This document shows positions 10,128 to 23,790 of a stretch of 64,000 nt of DNA, one piece after another. Source of the stretch: Lethocerus indicus (taxonomy: Eukaryota > Arthropoda > Insecta > Hemiptera > Belostomatidae); contig JACDQD010000005.1 of assembly GCA_019843655.1 (NCBI GenBank), positions 6,475,575 to 6,539,574 on the forward strand, written 5' to 3'. The translations under genes and the position numbers were made by a program. The notes beneath the pieces are model-generated. The model had not been told where the DNA came from. It ran no database searches and was given only the letters and a program-made list of their open reading frames with translations. How positions within the stretch are numbered: position 1 is the stretch's first letter; the number at the start of each line of letters is the position of its first letter.

Positions 10128-13100
10128 GTGAGTAGATTTTGCTTTGAAATTTGGTTGCCCGATAGTGGGCGCGCCTTTTAATCTCGTCTAATAGCCGGGA
10201 GAGATTAATTGAAAGTTGAAACAATAAGGGCTTTTTCAACTAAGTAGGGAAAGTTCTTGTGGAACCTGGTGGGGAAAAGCTATTAATTACTGGCGGGCGA
10301 TGAAACAAATACTGGGTATTTCAGGTCTTGAATTAGCGGCCCCAGACAGCCGAGGGACTCGTTTAAAGACTTTGTTTGTTGGGCTTGAAAAATTCACGAA
10401 TTAATTGGATCACTTCGTTAATTCCGGACTTGCTCCGGGCTTTCGGCGTTCGGGGGGTCGATTGTGCTACAATCGAGCGGGTGTGAAACCGCTACAACTT
10501 CAAAAATAAATACTATTCCGTTAAATCTATTTTAGCTTCGCTCCTACCATTTGCTGCCTTGTTCTATTTTGAACATCAAAATAAAATATAAAAACAAGAA
10601 TTTATAAAACCGCATGTAGACTGCCAATTAAGAATTCTATCAACATGGCGCTTTAATTTTGCTACCGATACAACGATAGTTTTCTAAGTTTTTTATAGGT
10701 ATTTTATTTTGCAGGAAAATGGTTTTCTATATAATTTGAAAGTTGTAAATTTCGTCCAATCAATAAAAATATAGTCCGGACATTTATATATTCCGTTTTC
10801 ACTCGTTTATTACCCTTTATGCAAGACCCGTTTCATATTCTGACCGTCGTCAGAACAGTAACAGTACACTGTAGTAACTGTCAGAAACCGAAACTGAATA
10901 AGCGAGCTGGGATTGAGGATGGGAATGTATTCCGAGCGCCCGATGGGCTTCCAAACAATTTTGTTATGTTATTTGCGAATACCGGTGCACAGAGCGTCTG
11001 GAGTAGTTATACTTCCTCTACCCAAAGTCGAACCAACGGTGAATTTAGGACGAAGAAAGTTACGTGGATAAAAAAAAACACATCTTTCACGGTTATTCGT
11101 GAGGCCCAACGGTACTCTGCGATGGACCCACCCCGAACCTGTATTCCACCACAATGGCCGGTTGTTTTTACCCGTTCGACGACCGGTTGAATGAAAGCCT
11201 TTCCAAGCCGAACAAAAGTGTAAAAAGAAGTGTGAAAATCCTTCAAAATACCCGAGATCGTTCTTATTGACGCGTCTAAGACCGACCGGATTTCACGGTT
11301 TTATATACGGATATATATAGCGGCCGTTTCTCCGAGCTGTTTTCGCCCCATGTTTTGCTCCCTTATTTACTTACGCCGATTTTAATAAAACGGCTTGTTT
11401 CGCCTTTCTCGGGAAAAACACACACACACGCAGAGGGGGATATGCAAAACCCGCGGCGAAATGACTTCAGAACCTGTCGTTACCATATTAGTACAAAACG
11501 CCGAGCTTCTGATTTTTTTCGCGCGAAACTTTGCAGAAAATTGCAGTATACCATATATGTTAATGGGTCCGAAATTAAAATAAAATGAAACGGCTCCGAG
11601 ACCAGTACATTTATACACAAATAACACAACTACTATAACTAACTAATTATAAAATAAAATATACTTAAATATTTTTTTTATTTAAAGATATCTTCGATAC
11701 ATGTCATAATACAATAATTTATTTAAATTTATTCAACGCCCGCTCCTCCTTGCCAATAAAATATTGCTTTAATAGAGAATATATTGCGATGCCAATGAAT
11801 GATAGTGGCTACTGAATTTTCAAAAGGCCTTTATTGCTGCTCTCTCATTTCTGTAATATATTACCATAAGAACATGGTGTGGAACTGAACACTCAACCTA
11901 ACAATTCGTATTGTTGCACTCATATAAATTTCAACCGCGGCAAAAGTCACGTTGCTAAGCGTAATATAACTATTATTATTCTTGTTTTATCTCAAGTTTG
12001 CTATTATTGTATATGAAACTATATAAAAACCGTTTCTGCGGGTGGAATTAAATGTGTTCTAAATTATTTTAGAACAATCGAGAATTGCGTTCCCGGAAAT
12101 ACTCCTCAGACCAAACGGAGGAAGATAAAATTCGGTCACAATAACTCATATTTTTATGAGGATAAATTATTCAAGGGCATTTGCCGTTTAGTTTTATTTT
12201 TATTTCACTATTTCCTATTTCATTTCCACTTTGCGATTGGCCGGAGAAATTGGTTCCCGTATAGCGGGCTACTTTATTAGCTTCTCGCTCCAGAGAAGGG
12301 CGAAACAATCGGAGTGTGTTACCGGGCCTCGGGGATCTCGCTATTCCAATATACCGTGTTCGGCCCTATTTCAGTTCTACTATACAGTTCAATTATTTAT
12401 ACATTTTTACAAATACATTGCTGCGTTCAGTTCCGACCGAGAAGTGGTTGTGGGAAAAATAACTAAAAGAATGAAGTCTGATGATGAAGCGTTTATGGAA
12501 TTAAAGAAGTCGCTGACCAGTGATTACATATTTGATTAGCCTAATTGTCTGTATTATTGATTTTTTTATTAATTCTGTAATTTTATCGCCAATTTTAGAT
12601 TAAACGCTGCAGAAAACCATAGTATTACTTGAAAATATCGCACAATTAAGTGAATAATTTTTAATAAAATCGACGTTAAATATAAGATATCACTCGAAAA
12701 ATAAAAACTGTCTAATGATTACGAATTGAATGTAAGTCTGGGCACTTTCGATATGGTTCTAAGAAACCGTCATAGTTATCGGGAGGAATAGAGATAGACC
12801 AAAGGGGCGACTCGGGACCCAATAAAATAGTAGTTATGATGATATTTCGAGGTTTTATATATATACAAAATTATTAATAAACTAATGAAGTTGTACAGTT
12901 AAATTGGTACACTTAGTATTAGCAAATATGATGATTCCAAGGGCGCATAAGAACTGTGAAAGGTGAGTTAGGTCGTCTGTAGCGTAGTGGGGTCGGGTTG
13001 CGGGGTCAATTGGGCCTAATTATGTTCTAACTTTGTCCACTTCTTGCCCAATTGACCCTCCCCGCACCGCACTCCCCGGCCGCCCATGTTGGGGACCCCG

Positions 13101-16100
13101 CGCGCACGCACCTCCACCTACACAGTCCCGCGCACCCACGCGCACTCGCCGACAGTACAAAGGGTCGTACGGCCGCCGCGATATCGGCTCGGCCTTTAGG
13201 GCTAGGGGGCAGGTATTTCTCGGAAAATATTGTTAATTGACATTAAGCGAGGTTTTCCGAGGTCACCGTCAATTTGACTTTAAGAGAACCCAAACATTTC
13301 TCGAGGGTATGAAGATTTGTATTGGAGAATAACGAAAGCAAATAATAAATTTTCATGTTAGCCCTACAAGTTGTAATATACTTCTGGTTTAATCAGATTT
13401 CATACCGAGCGCTTTTATTATATATAACATAGATAATATCATGGACAGACCCGGATACTCCAAAGTATTAAACAGTCTATTGGAAACAATTTGCAGGTTG
13501 TGTTTTCTTAATCGTGTTTCAGTCCCGCACAGTTTTTTTTGAAAATTCGATATTCTCAAGAGACGTGTAATCAAGAGGAATTTTGAATTCGGTCAAATGA
13601 TAGCGGAGGCGGTGGAGTGGAACCGACGCCGTAGTAATGGACCCAGAAACGGTCTGTCTTCTGTCTCGAGGCCCAGTTCACGGGGGAATAATTGAGGCCT
13701 ATTTATCGCCTTGTTTCCAGAATACGGCGTTGAGAACGGTCTAGAAAAATGGAAGAAATGAGCCAACAAGGCATGGGCCGCGGACAGTGGAGACGCGACG
13801 CCCACGCCGGCCGGTGGGTACTTCTTAACGAAGCGCCCACAGCCCACGTCCGATTAGCGTCGAAAACTCTGCTCGTTGCTTGTTTCCTGCTACGGGCCTT
13901 TATTTTTAGTTTCCCGTTTGACCGCAGCCACATAACTAGTCCGACTTGGAGATCGTCGAAGGAAATAAAAGCCGGGATGAATAACTTACGCCCCTTTTCT
14001 ATAATCGAATGGGCCCAACAGGAAACATGTTTATGGGCCCTGGATACTTCAGGTTTTCTAATCTCGTCCGTATTTTATTACAGGTTGTGACTCTAGAAAT
14101 TGATTCTTAAAAAAAACTTTATTTAGGGTCGTATTTATCTACCCTAGTACCACTTTTGATATGTTTCTTCATATCTTATGAAATCGGGTTACTCAATTTT
14201 ATCGTTAGAAGTAACAAATTTATGCAGAACCAGTTTCACAAACTCTCTATATGCAATGATTATTAATAAATAATTGTGATATCTTTGCTATTATGTTTAC
14301 ATCGTTTTAACCACAATCCTGACAAATAAGAATATCATTCGCCCGTCGTTCAAAAATCTATATATGATTATAAATAGGTCCCATTAAAAATATTTAAGAG
14401 TCGTAAGAATTCAATTGAATTTATACTCAATTGCGACGTTAATTGTACCGTGAAAATATTAAACGTCTTCCCGGTACATCGTTTCTGTAAGTGGTTAAAG
14501 CCGTATATCTTACGCCATTACGTTCGCCCTTTAAGCACTGTCACAAATCTCGGCTCATGCGAATCTAATAGCCGTAGAATGACTCGCCGGTTCTCTCATA
14601 TTGTTCTCGCGGCACTAAGTTTGACTCGTAATAAAACTTTTATGGGCCCCGGTTTTATTCCTTCATAAATAACAGTAGACAAGGTAGGCGGTAGCAGGGC
14701 TAGTCGTACTACGACCGGCGCCCCCGTCCCCAATATGCTCGCTGCGCATTTACATAACAGATATTTTTACTGGCGATTAAATGCATCTAAGTTATCTCGG
14801 CTTTGTTCAAGAAATGTTTTTTCTGACCAAGCGCAAAGTAAAATTTCATATCGCGACGCGGTAAAATTTTTCATAACGTTTAGAATGTGTTAAGAGCGTC
14901 TTGGCATTTGATCTGTGTTCCCCCTGAACGTTACGTCTCCTTGAATTTTGTGAAACGAAACGTAAATCGCGGGATTCAAGGCAAAGTTACCCTAATAAAA
15001 AGTCATTTCTAAAGGATCCAAGTTCTGTCCTAAGTTCCTGTAAAAGTTTTATTGCGGAGGGTTACGGCTATATTACCTGATCTCCAATTTTATTTTTCTA
15101 GACCGTTTCTGCTATTCGCCTACGCCAGTAGTACTTTTTTTGGTTGCCAAGTGGTCAATTCTGTAAGGAAGCTTCTGGGATAAGGAACTGAACGATATAA
15201 ATTGAATTACCATAATTCCACTGGTTGAAGGACGGTGACTTTTGTCGAAAATAACCCCAGTCAACGTTTACCCGGTTTCCATTGTCGGGGCGATGCCGGG
15301 ACAGAAGGTCCTCGGGGCTAAATGGCATTTGCAGTGGCGGGAGATATAGATTATTGTGGGTGCGTACGAGATCCTCCCGGCCATCTGTCCACCCCCCAAG
15401 GTTATCGGCTTATCTCGAACACATGACATTACGTATTGGTCGTCTGCGTTTCCTCCAGTCTTCTCCGCCAGCCGGTTTAGCCGCAAAGCGTGTCGGGACG
15501 ATTTCGTAAATTACCGTAAAAGGTACCGTTGATGGAATGGAAATGGAAAAATAGAATCAGTAATCCTCCATTATTGAAACTATACTTCGAAACAGTCTGC
15601 TCTATGCAGTCCAAAATAAACGCTCGAATGTTATTGTTACTATTTAGGTTTAAAAAATAGTTAGAATAGTATAATTTTCAAAAGCTTAAACAAGTTAGAA
15701 ACCCCATGACTTAAAAATACAAACCATCACATTGAAATAAATATTCTGGCACACTTTTTCCTGGGACTGTTATTAAATTCCAGTTACATCCAATACTTCT
15801 TTTGCCAAGTGTTGCTGCCCTTACCATATCCTGGGGATGCCTTATTTTCCATGAATCCTTCCAACCTTCATAATCGCGAGGTGCATTCCATGTTATATGG
15901 CGAACGGAGGATTATTTCATTGATATATAGGATCTTAAAACAAGATTATGCTTCGAATTTTCTGTCGACGCCTGTTTGTCCACGTTGTACGAGTCAACTT
16001 ACGAGTTATAAATACCACATAAATGGTTTCCATTCGTTGTCACGCTGAAGAAAATAAACGGATGAAAGTACTTTGGATTGATGTACCGTTGAGATGGGTC

Positions 16101-16141
16101 GTTAAAAATTTGGTTTCAATTAAAATACCTGAGAGCATTAA
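10128..16141. other. noncoding stretch with unrecognised short frames
   Basis: No gene can be supported. An ATG-started frame at 10819-11190 (123 codons, containing HCSNC near residue 18) matches no family I know and lacks flanking splice signals. A GC-rich patch at 13030-13200 gives artefactual Pro-rich frames. A short CA tract lies near 11418-11430. Confidence 0.45.
10819..11190 (+). CDS. unrecognised ATG-started open frame, 123 codons
   Basis: An open frame begins at a genuine ATG and runs 123 codons to a stop. It contains one CxxC pair (HCSNC) and no second metal-binding pair, signal peptide or membrane segment. A frame of this length is roughly what chance allows in 64 kb, so coding is not established. 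Confidence 0.12.
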   Translation: MQDPFHILTVVRTVTVHCSNCQKPKLNKRAGIEDGNVFRAPDGLPNNFVMLFANTGAQSVWSSYTSSTQSRTNGEFRTKKVTWIKKNTSFTVIREAQRYSAMDPPRTCIPPQWPVVFTRSTTG

Positions 16142-16145
16142 TTAA

Positions 16146-16467
16146 CCCATTAAGTACCGTAGGCCCCAAATGGGGATCAGTTATTTTTTCCTGATATGAT
16201 GTGTTTACAGGAAGTTTTTTTTATTACTTTCACATTATAAATACTACATCATGTTAAAGTACTTGTAATTATGATTATTATTCAAAATAATAGATGATTG
16301 GTCTCATGTGTTGGTTCAACTCTGTAGTGCCCTAATCCCCCTAGTGGGACTTGATTTAAAAACAAAATATTTGACAAACTGGTTTTTAAAAACATATTTT
16401 TGATAATAATGCATCATGGTAAATTTAATGCAACATTTTCAGAAAAACAAATTTGGTACTTAATGGG
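16146..16467. mobile_element. piggyBac-type MITE (322 bp)
   Basis: The insertion is flanked on both sides by TTAA (16142-16145 and 16468-16471). It begins CCCATTAAGTACC and ends GGTACTTAATGGG, a perfect 13-bp terminal inverted repeat. TTAA duplication with ends starting CCC is the signature of piggyBac transposition. Inside there is no transposase frame, only AT-rich filler and a subterminal CCCCAAATGGGG near 16164-16175. It is non-autonomous and would have needed transposase from elsewhere. The intact ends and duplication suggest a fairly recent insertion. Confidence 0.9.
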
Positions 16468-16471
16468 TTAA

Positions 16472-19400
16472 GGGAGGTTAAGGGGGCTACAAAATTCGCG
16501 AGGAAAAGGAGCAGGTATTTAGGGATGGACTTTCTGCGTATTATTCGAGTTCGATGAAAATTTGTTGAAAGTTTACTCTTGGTTATGGCAATGCAAAATT
16601 TTAAACCTGTGCCCTGACTCCCGCGGAGTGTACAGCTAGCTCGCTTCCTCCTCCTCGGAACAACGCCGGCCCCGTCCCGAACACGGCAACGGACCGTCTG
16701 TACCTCGAATTAATTTATGGCCCTGACCATATTTGTTTGCAGCGGCCGGGGCGAGGAGAATGGGACGGCAGATAAATTACTGGAGTGCGTTCAACGGCTC
16801 CGCCTCGGCTCCCAATCAGTTTCGTTTGGCCCGACAAAATAAAGTCGGAGCCGCGCAACGAACGATCCCGATAGAATGTACAACCGTTTATGGACAATAA
16901 AGCGAACGACCGTATTTCAAATATACAACAAGCGCGAGTAATTACATTCGCGCCGTTTAAATATTTATGCGATATCAGATCCCTAATGAATAAGGCGAAT
17001 AACCTGCTACCGTACTTGGACATGCATCGACGGGGTACGGAGTTGTGTAAAGCTCTTTTGCACCTAACCGCATATTCGCCATATTCTAAAAGAAGTCATC
17101 TCTCTTCCGAAATTTGTCAATTTGTGGCATCCGGCTTCTAAACACCTTACATAATCTTTTAAAAACATACTTTTATGAATTCATAGAAATACGGGATTCG
17201 TTACAATTGAAAATGCGATTTTGGTTACCAGTTTGTATCACTATCTGGTGACCTAATAGAATTACCCCAGCACCAAACTGGAGAGACGAAGAGCGATGAA
17301 TTATGTCTTCCATTTAGATAACAAAACCGAAGAATATTGCAATCTACTGTGATCCTTCGAATGGATTGAGGGTTTTCCCTCTGCGAGTTTCCTCCGAAGG
17401 GGTAGGGTGCTTTGTTCGGAAACCTGGAAGAGAACCGAAGGGTAAAACTTAGGAGAAAATACTTAGTTTTATGAACCAATCGCCGGGCAGTATCGAGAGC
17501 AATACTTTCACTCGTGCTACTGAAACGAGAGAACTAAAGAAGAATGGCTTCAGAGGTTGATACTGAAAATTGAAGGAACGATTCCAGAGTCCCCGAAAAT
17601 CCGTTTCAAATCAATATCGTGAATAGTCGAGATTAAATTTGGCCGAACATTTGTAGGACAAGTGAATTCCAGGCATGTCGGGGGAGCCGTTAATTCGATC
17701 CTGCAACGAATCTACCAGACAGAAATAACGAACCCGAACCGAATTCAGGGCCCGCCATCCGCCTCCTCCTCCGAAATAAACCGTGGGCAGGTTGTTGTTC
17801 ATTGTTGTTGTCAACCTTTTGTGAGGCGGATAATACCAGATATGTGCGTGGGCGGTTCCAACACACACACACACCAACGCCTTACATTACACGAGGACAG
17901 GTTCACAAATCGTGCCTAAACAATTCTAACCCGGCCGTATAGTGTAGGTTTTATAACGTATTCTAGCCATTTTTCTGATGTTTCTCTTACTCGAGACGTA
18001 AAATAATGAAAGGTACTATAAAATAGTAGGTTATATTGAACGATTGCTTATCAATCAAAACAAATCTGTTTAAGTTTAATTCCTATTAGTGTTGTTATTT
18101 TTTGGACCGGAATCAATTTTGTGAGATAACTAAAACTGGTGGATAGAGGAATACAAAATTAGGTCTGGTTATTATGCCAGTAAAGACCCAACTCTCGTTT
18201 CTGGCGATTTGTAAAGTTTTCTTTTCTTTCCCCCTACTCCCCCACCAAGTCTCGAGAGTTTTTTTCGCCACTTTTATACCATTGAAATTTACAACATCGC
18301 TTTAGAGTCAAGTCGCACTTTTCAAGTCGTTATTGGATTACAATTTATTCAATTGTCCGAAAGAGGTTTGTAATAATCGAAGTGTTGGCAAGATTTCTGC
18401 CCGGTCTCCCTTTTCGGGGTTTTTCTCGGCGGCCAATCGAGCCCGCAGCCCCCGATAAATGCAAGGCCCCGTTTTAATTTGCAAGTTTTTCACTCGCCTC
18501 CCCCCACCGCCGCACTTCGCCGCCCCCACTCCGTTTCTGGAAAGAACTTTCGAAAGCTTCCAGCGCGAAAGTTGCATCGTAAATAAGCTCAATGAATGTT
18601 TCAATGACTCCGCCGTTGGGAGCCCAGGTCGGCGGTGGGGGTGGCCCCGTTGAATTATTTATACAGTTTTTCAACAGTAAATCCTGCCTTTTTCACTCGG
18701 GGACGCCTCCCCACATTCCCCACCCAGCACATCGCTCCGCGGTATAAATCTATCTAAATGGGAGCCTATATGCGGGACTTTATTAGACCCGGAAGTTTGA
18801 ATTATACGCCCACTTCCAGAGGCCGCTGGAGAAATTATCCGGTGGAACTCCTCAACCGCCGCTTTCTTCTTAGATATGGCGATTCCGGGCTATTGAAATT
18901 GTTATCTTGATGGGAACATTTCGAGATAGTTTTACATCGCATTATAAATGTTTAGAAAGTGATATATATACTGACATTCACACACCATAGACAGTCCTGG
19001 ATAAACCATTGACACCATGAAACAACTCTTGAAATATCTAGAGAAATAAAGCTTCATTTAGCTATGTCTCATGTCTTTCTTTGTGGCTCAAAACATGTTT
19101 ATAGATATACAATTAATAAAATATTTAAAAAATTGTAATTGACTATGTGCAGGAGCAAAGAAAAAAAAATTGTTTTAGATTTTATGTTATGAAACATGAA
19201 GTATGAGGGAGGATATATTTCGGTTATTTCTAGTTGCTAAATATGCCATTTTCATACTGTGCAGTTTTGAATTAGTTAAATATTGAACTTAACCACTGCA
19301 AAATAATATCGTACGCTTTTCTACCTCCCTGCGGATATATTTATTCTCCCGTGGCATGTTAATGCCATTTCTCGAATAATTTAACTATTTGGGTGGGTAA

Positions 19401-20698
19401 TATTGCCTGAAATTACCCGAAATATAAACAACCGGTTGCCAATCAAATACAGCCGTACTGTGCAACTGTATAAATAATGCCATTCATTAAAATCTCTCGG
19501 TGCTAACAGACTCGTTCGTTTGAAGGAATACTTTTTTTTTGTAACACCGTCCGGACTCGGAATAATTGTGAAATGAAATTGTAAACTGTCCGTTAGAAAA
19601 TACACCTCGTTCTTTAGGAGAAGTGTAATATCGGCCTCTAGCCGACCCGAAGGGGTTTCTTTATTGCTTGTTAACTTTTATTTATTTGAAAATCAGCGGA
19701 AAGCGAGCCATCGCCCCTCCGGCTAATTGGTAACAGGACGAAACCCGTCAAAGCGCGGTTAAATATAGCGACGCGGTAACTAGGAGGGATAAGAAAATAC
19801 CGGTTTCTACTTGCTCCCGCGAGACTCCAATTTACCGTCTAGATAACATTTAAAATAGACCTGCACTTTAACGTTTCAATTGACCTCGATCGAGCGGCGT
19901 GAAAAGTCAGTGAGAAGACGGAAGAAGTCGTTAAGTTTGCCCGAGTTGAGAAATCTTATAAATCTATCTGCGATTTGCATACGCGGTAATTCATTACTAG
20001 TACTAAAAGATTACCGTTATATCTGTAATTATAATTATTATCTATTAAAAAAAATCAATGTTTTTAATAGATACTATTTTTCAATTTAGGAAAATTCGGT
20101 CCCTGACCGGAGAATTGAACTCTAACTGTTGAGTGGACAAAATATTTATTTCTACTAAATGTAGAAAAAATTATTTATTTTTCCTTAATTTCCTAAATGT
20201 ATATAGAAAATAAATAAATTGTGCACTACACATCATAGACATTTAGAGATACTTGATAATAATTGACTATCGTGGGTGGAAAGATACAATCCCAGAATTT
20301 ATAGTTTTATTTTTATAAGTGTGTACAGCGTTTTTTTGGAATACATAATCATTTTACGTATTCCTTATTTCTATATTTGTTTTGCTATATTATAATGTTG
20401 TCTTCAGTAAAATACTGATTTCAGATAGTGTTACTGCACATAATTCATATAATTACTCTATTCTGGAGTCATTCCCAGCCTCTATCGCCACTAACTTCGG
20501 AATTCCCGTTCAATTACCCATTATCCTTCACTAATTGCAGAGCCTTATCTAATTCAACATAGAGCAGCGGTAGAGGGGAACAGTTGTTAAGGAACAAACT
20601 ACCGAATTCTACGGGATTACCGGAATTTTTATCAATTACAACTGATTAAATGTGTGGGGTTATGGAACATTAAGGTGAACTCATTAAACGATAGTATG
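16472..20698. other. noncoding stretch
   Basis: No gene is seen. A short AC tract lies at 17861-17873. GC-rich patches at about 16620-16870 and 18470-18660 produce Pro- or Gly-rich chance frames. The ATG frame at 16890-17141 (83 codons) matches nothing known. Confidence 0.5.
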
Positions 20699-20711
20699 TT
20701 AATGGAATTAA

Positions 20712-21059
20712 CGTAGGTTTGTGGTGTTTCTGTCTCCTCTCGCTGGTTTGGTTTTTTGCTAGACCGGTTTCGGCCGTCCGCCATCTTCAGTAGCGGCGTT
20801 AGTCACATTGGATGTTTTCCAGGCATCCTCACTGCACTGTCACTGTCACTTGTACTGTGGCGTTCGTCAGTTTGTCCTGTGTATATATACGTATCTTGTT
20901 ATTGTGCTATTGGGGAATGTTGTTTGTCTTATTTGTGTTGAGGGGAGGGTGGGATTCTGTTAATCCGCTTAAGTGTACGTCAGATTGTCGGTCTAGAAGG
21001 GAGGGGGGGTGGCGGTTGGGCGTTCTTGGGAGGTCCTTAAACAGGTATGTTAAACTATT
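20712..21059 (-). mobile_element. hammerhead-bearing retroelement, single-arm copy (348 bp)
   Basis: This is the only family member here with one arm rather than two inverted arms. Read on the minus strand it starts near AACATACCTGTTT, like the ATACCTGTTTT leader of the copies at 27339 and 59317. It continues through about 200 bp of unique sequence, then the GATGCC and ACTAACGCCG block, the 37-nt ribozyme-like segment, and ends in the shared GAGAGGAGACAGAAAC and ACCTACG 3' end. No reverse transcriptase frame is present. It may represent the unrearranged unit of the family. The 13-bp flanking duplication sets its borders. Confidence 0.75.
20758..20794 (-). ncRNA. hammerhead-ribozyme-like motif
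   Basis: Read on the minus strand: GCTA (stem I 5' strand), CTGAAGA (the CUGANGA core), a 12-nt stem-loop II with GGC/GCC pairing, GAAA, then CCGGTC and TAGC (stem I 3' strand). ACC/GGT would form stem III with no loop, so pairing between two molecules is more likely than within one. GTC is a standard cleavage triplet. One extra U between the core and stem II departs from the consensus, so activity is uncertain. Confidence 0.5.
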
Positions 21060-21072
21060 TTAATGGAATTAA

Positions 21073-23790
21073 TTTAGCGTTTTTGAGGACAATTCAGTCC
21101 TTAAGAAATCAGGAAAATCGGAGTAATAAGGGGGACCCGGCGTTCAATTTTCCGGCGATGGAAATTCAGTTATGCGTACTAATTGAATGAATAGTTACGG
21201 AGGAAGTAAATTTGGACCACCGAAGATTCGTGCGATGATCTGTTATTTCGAGCCACTCGTTGGATTAACATGGACAAGATTACATCCAGTACAAACGTCC
21301 TTTTAGCGTTTCTTTCTTTATTGTCCTTTTTCTCGCGTTGTTATCGCCCGAACGTCGTGTTTTTTACGCTGCGACGGCCCGAGGTCCGGGCGGGGGCCGA
21401 GACCGAAATAACGGCCCCAATTGTTTTCTCCCCCGAAAGCCGGAATGACAAATACAATTTATGCGGATGACATCAGAGCCGCCGCTTCAACTTGCGAGGA
21501 CAATTGTGAAATAGGTAGGCCCCGCTGATGGGCGAGGGGAAGGGACAATAGGGACGTGTGGGCGTTGCCATTCGTACACCGATTTCCTGTTCACTTCTTT
21601 ACACAGCACTTACTATTAGAGGCATAATTTGTTACCTCTGTTTTGTTCCCGGCGATCATGTTCTTCTGTATTCAATTTCCATTGAAATTGACCCCCCCCT
21701 GAGGGCCTATCCCGAGATTGGACCGCCGGTGAGCTCACTGCTTGCCAGAAACGCCGTATATTATTACCATACTAATATTATTCCTCTTAAGGAAGGTAAA
21801 AGGTTGGGAAAACTTTTAATTTATATTAACAAAAAGATCAGTGCAAGTAGTTTCGGATTAATTTTATCGTTACAATACATTTTTCCAGGAATTTTAATAT
21901 CGCTATCGTTTTATTGAATATTTGCAGAGGAATGCAACATATTTCAAAATATTTCAAATATTCAAATTTTTCGTAGCGGCCCCAACGGGCTAAAAATACA
22001 TTTGAACAATCCAGAAATTTTATTTGTATTTAACTGTGGTATTGGGCATTTTCAGCTATTGATATTATTAACCTATTCTGTAAGTCCGATAACCAGTTGT
22101 TAGATAAATTGTATCACAGCTGGCATTCTACATCCGAACCGGGCAACACCGGATGGATCTCAGTATCAATAAAGATCTAACGTCCGCCCAATGGAGAAGT
22201 AATGTTTTCTCGATAACACTCCATCTTGGCTACCGTTAGCAGCCCGGAAGAAAAACTAAGGGAGACCTGATGGTGGAGGGAGAGGGGGCGCGTTCGGGAC
22301 TCCCCGCAGTCATCGAACGACGGCCGAAAATGACCGCAGTTTATAAGGCCGGGGGGGGGGGCTCGTAATGAGCGGTGCATAGCGTGCGTGCTCCGCGATC
22401 CACGCGGCGCGTCGCCCTAGGCCCGAAACCGGTACCGGGGCGGACGGTTGGGGAGCCGAACGGGGAATTTGAAAATTTCTCATTTGCCAGTTTTAACTGC
22501 TGAATGGCCACCTCGCGCCATTAAAACCCCGCGTCCCTCTCGCCTACATCACTGCAGTTAACATTGGTAAAATTCTTCTGAAATTGGTCCCCATGTAGGC
22601 TGGACGCGAGGACAGCTGTCCTTGGTGTAGATCGCGCGGTATAAAATTTATCGTATTAATTTATTAAAATAAAGCTACCTATCTCGGCCCACGGCGTGTA
22701 ATGAAAGTGATTTTGTAGACTTTTCAAACTTGTAGAATACGAACCTATTCCTTCTTTAATGTTGATGATATCCGGTCGCTCCTTTTTTCCTTTCGCAAAA
22801 TTAGTGGTACCTTTCCACCGAGCTGGAAGCGAAATCGCAGCCAGAGGAGACAGAACCGAACGGTCAAAAAGTAGAAACTGCCGGACTGTTTAGAGGCGAT
22901 ATTGTTCTCCCTGTCGAGACGGTTGGCAAACAACTGACCTCATTCGCAAAGTCCGCTCGTTATCTGTCTTCGCAGATAAGAACGGATTTAACAATTGGGG
23001 ACTGGCGGGAGAAAAGTAGCAGCGCCCATTCAGTTAGCAAACTAGCGGACGACGACTCCTCCCTCATCCCGGCGCTCGGTAAACTTTTCTGTTATTTAAT
23101 TTACTTATTAATTCGAAGTAACGACTCATCGTTGTTTGTAAGGTCGGCTCAAACAACTGACTCCTTGAATTTGGCAAATCTGTTTGGAGACTTAGGATTG
23201 ACGCTCTCGGTTTTTGAATTGAGTTGGCTGAACAAACAGCCGAGGCATTTATCTAGTGCCAATTCCAAGCGACTAGTTCTCAAAGTTTTTTAGTCTCTAG
23301 CCTTAGGGCCGTCCTCCTTTATTCACAAGTTTGTTTACGCCCTGTCTAGTTCCGAAATTATTTGGTCCATAGTATCGAGTTATCATCTCCTGATAAGTCA
23401 TCGAGAAGTCAACATATTGAAAATGAAATTAAAGATGCAAAATATGGCGTGACAGATATATATCAGTTTTATACGCCTAATATAAGAAATATATTTTAAA
23501 TTGAATTTATGCAAACTGTTTTACAATAAGTTGTACACATAGGTTATCGAAAAACTAATCTGAAAATCGTTTGGTTAAAATAGCGGACATATATAATAAA
23601 TTTAGGTGCGGGGAGACGTAGAGGAGTTATAAAACCCTGTACAGAATAGTGCAAACAAATAACTTCTATTCTAATTGGTCCAGCTTTCTGCCTCGGTTGT
23701 TTATCTCATGAAGTTGTTTTTATTTCAGGGCTAAATATTATTACCGGGGGTGGGTTTCCATCCCGTAATTTCGTGAATCTCGACGACGAT
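21073..23790. other. noncoding stretch
   Basis: No gene is seen. An 11-G run lies at 22351-22361. A miR-2-like TATCACAGC near 22117 has only an 8-bp stem around it and is not a miRNA. Frames at 21558-21917 and 22177-22380 are unrecognised. Confidence 0.5.

Larger units (their letters stand above)
20699..21072. repeat. 13-bp target-site duplication around the 20712 element
   Basis: TTAATGGAATTAA occurs at 20699-20711 and again at 21060-21072, exactly bracketing the element between them. A 13-bp duplication fits a retroelement-type staggered insertion rather than a TTAA or TA cut-and-paste transposon. Confidence 0.85.

Noticed and set aside
22090..22135. miR-2-like TATCACAGC with upstream CCAGTTGT
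   Set aside because: The stem is about 8 bp and the rest of the mature sequence does not match.
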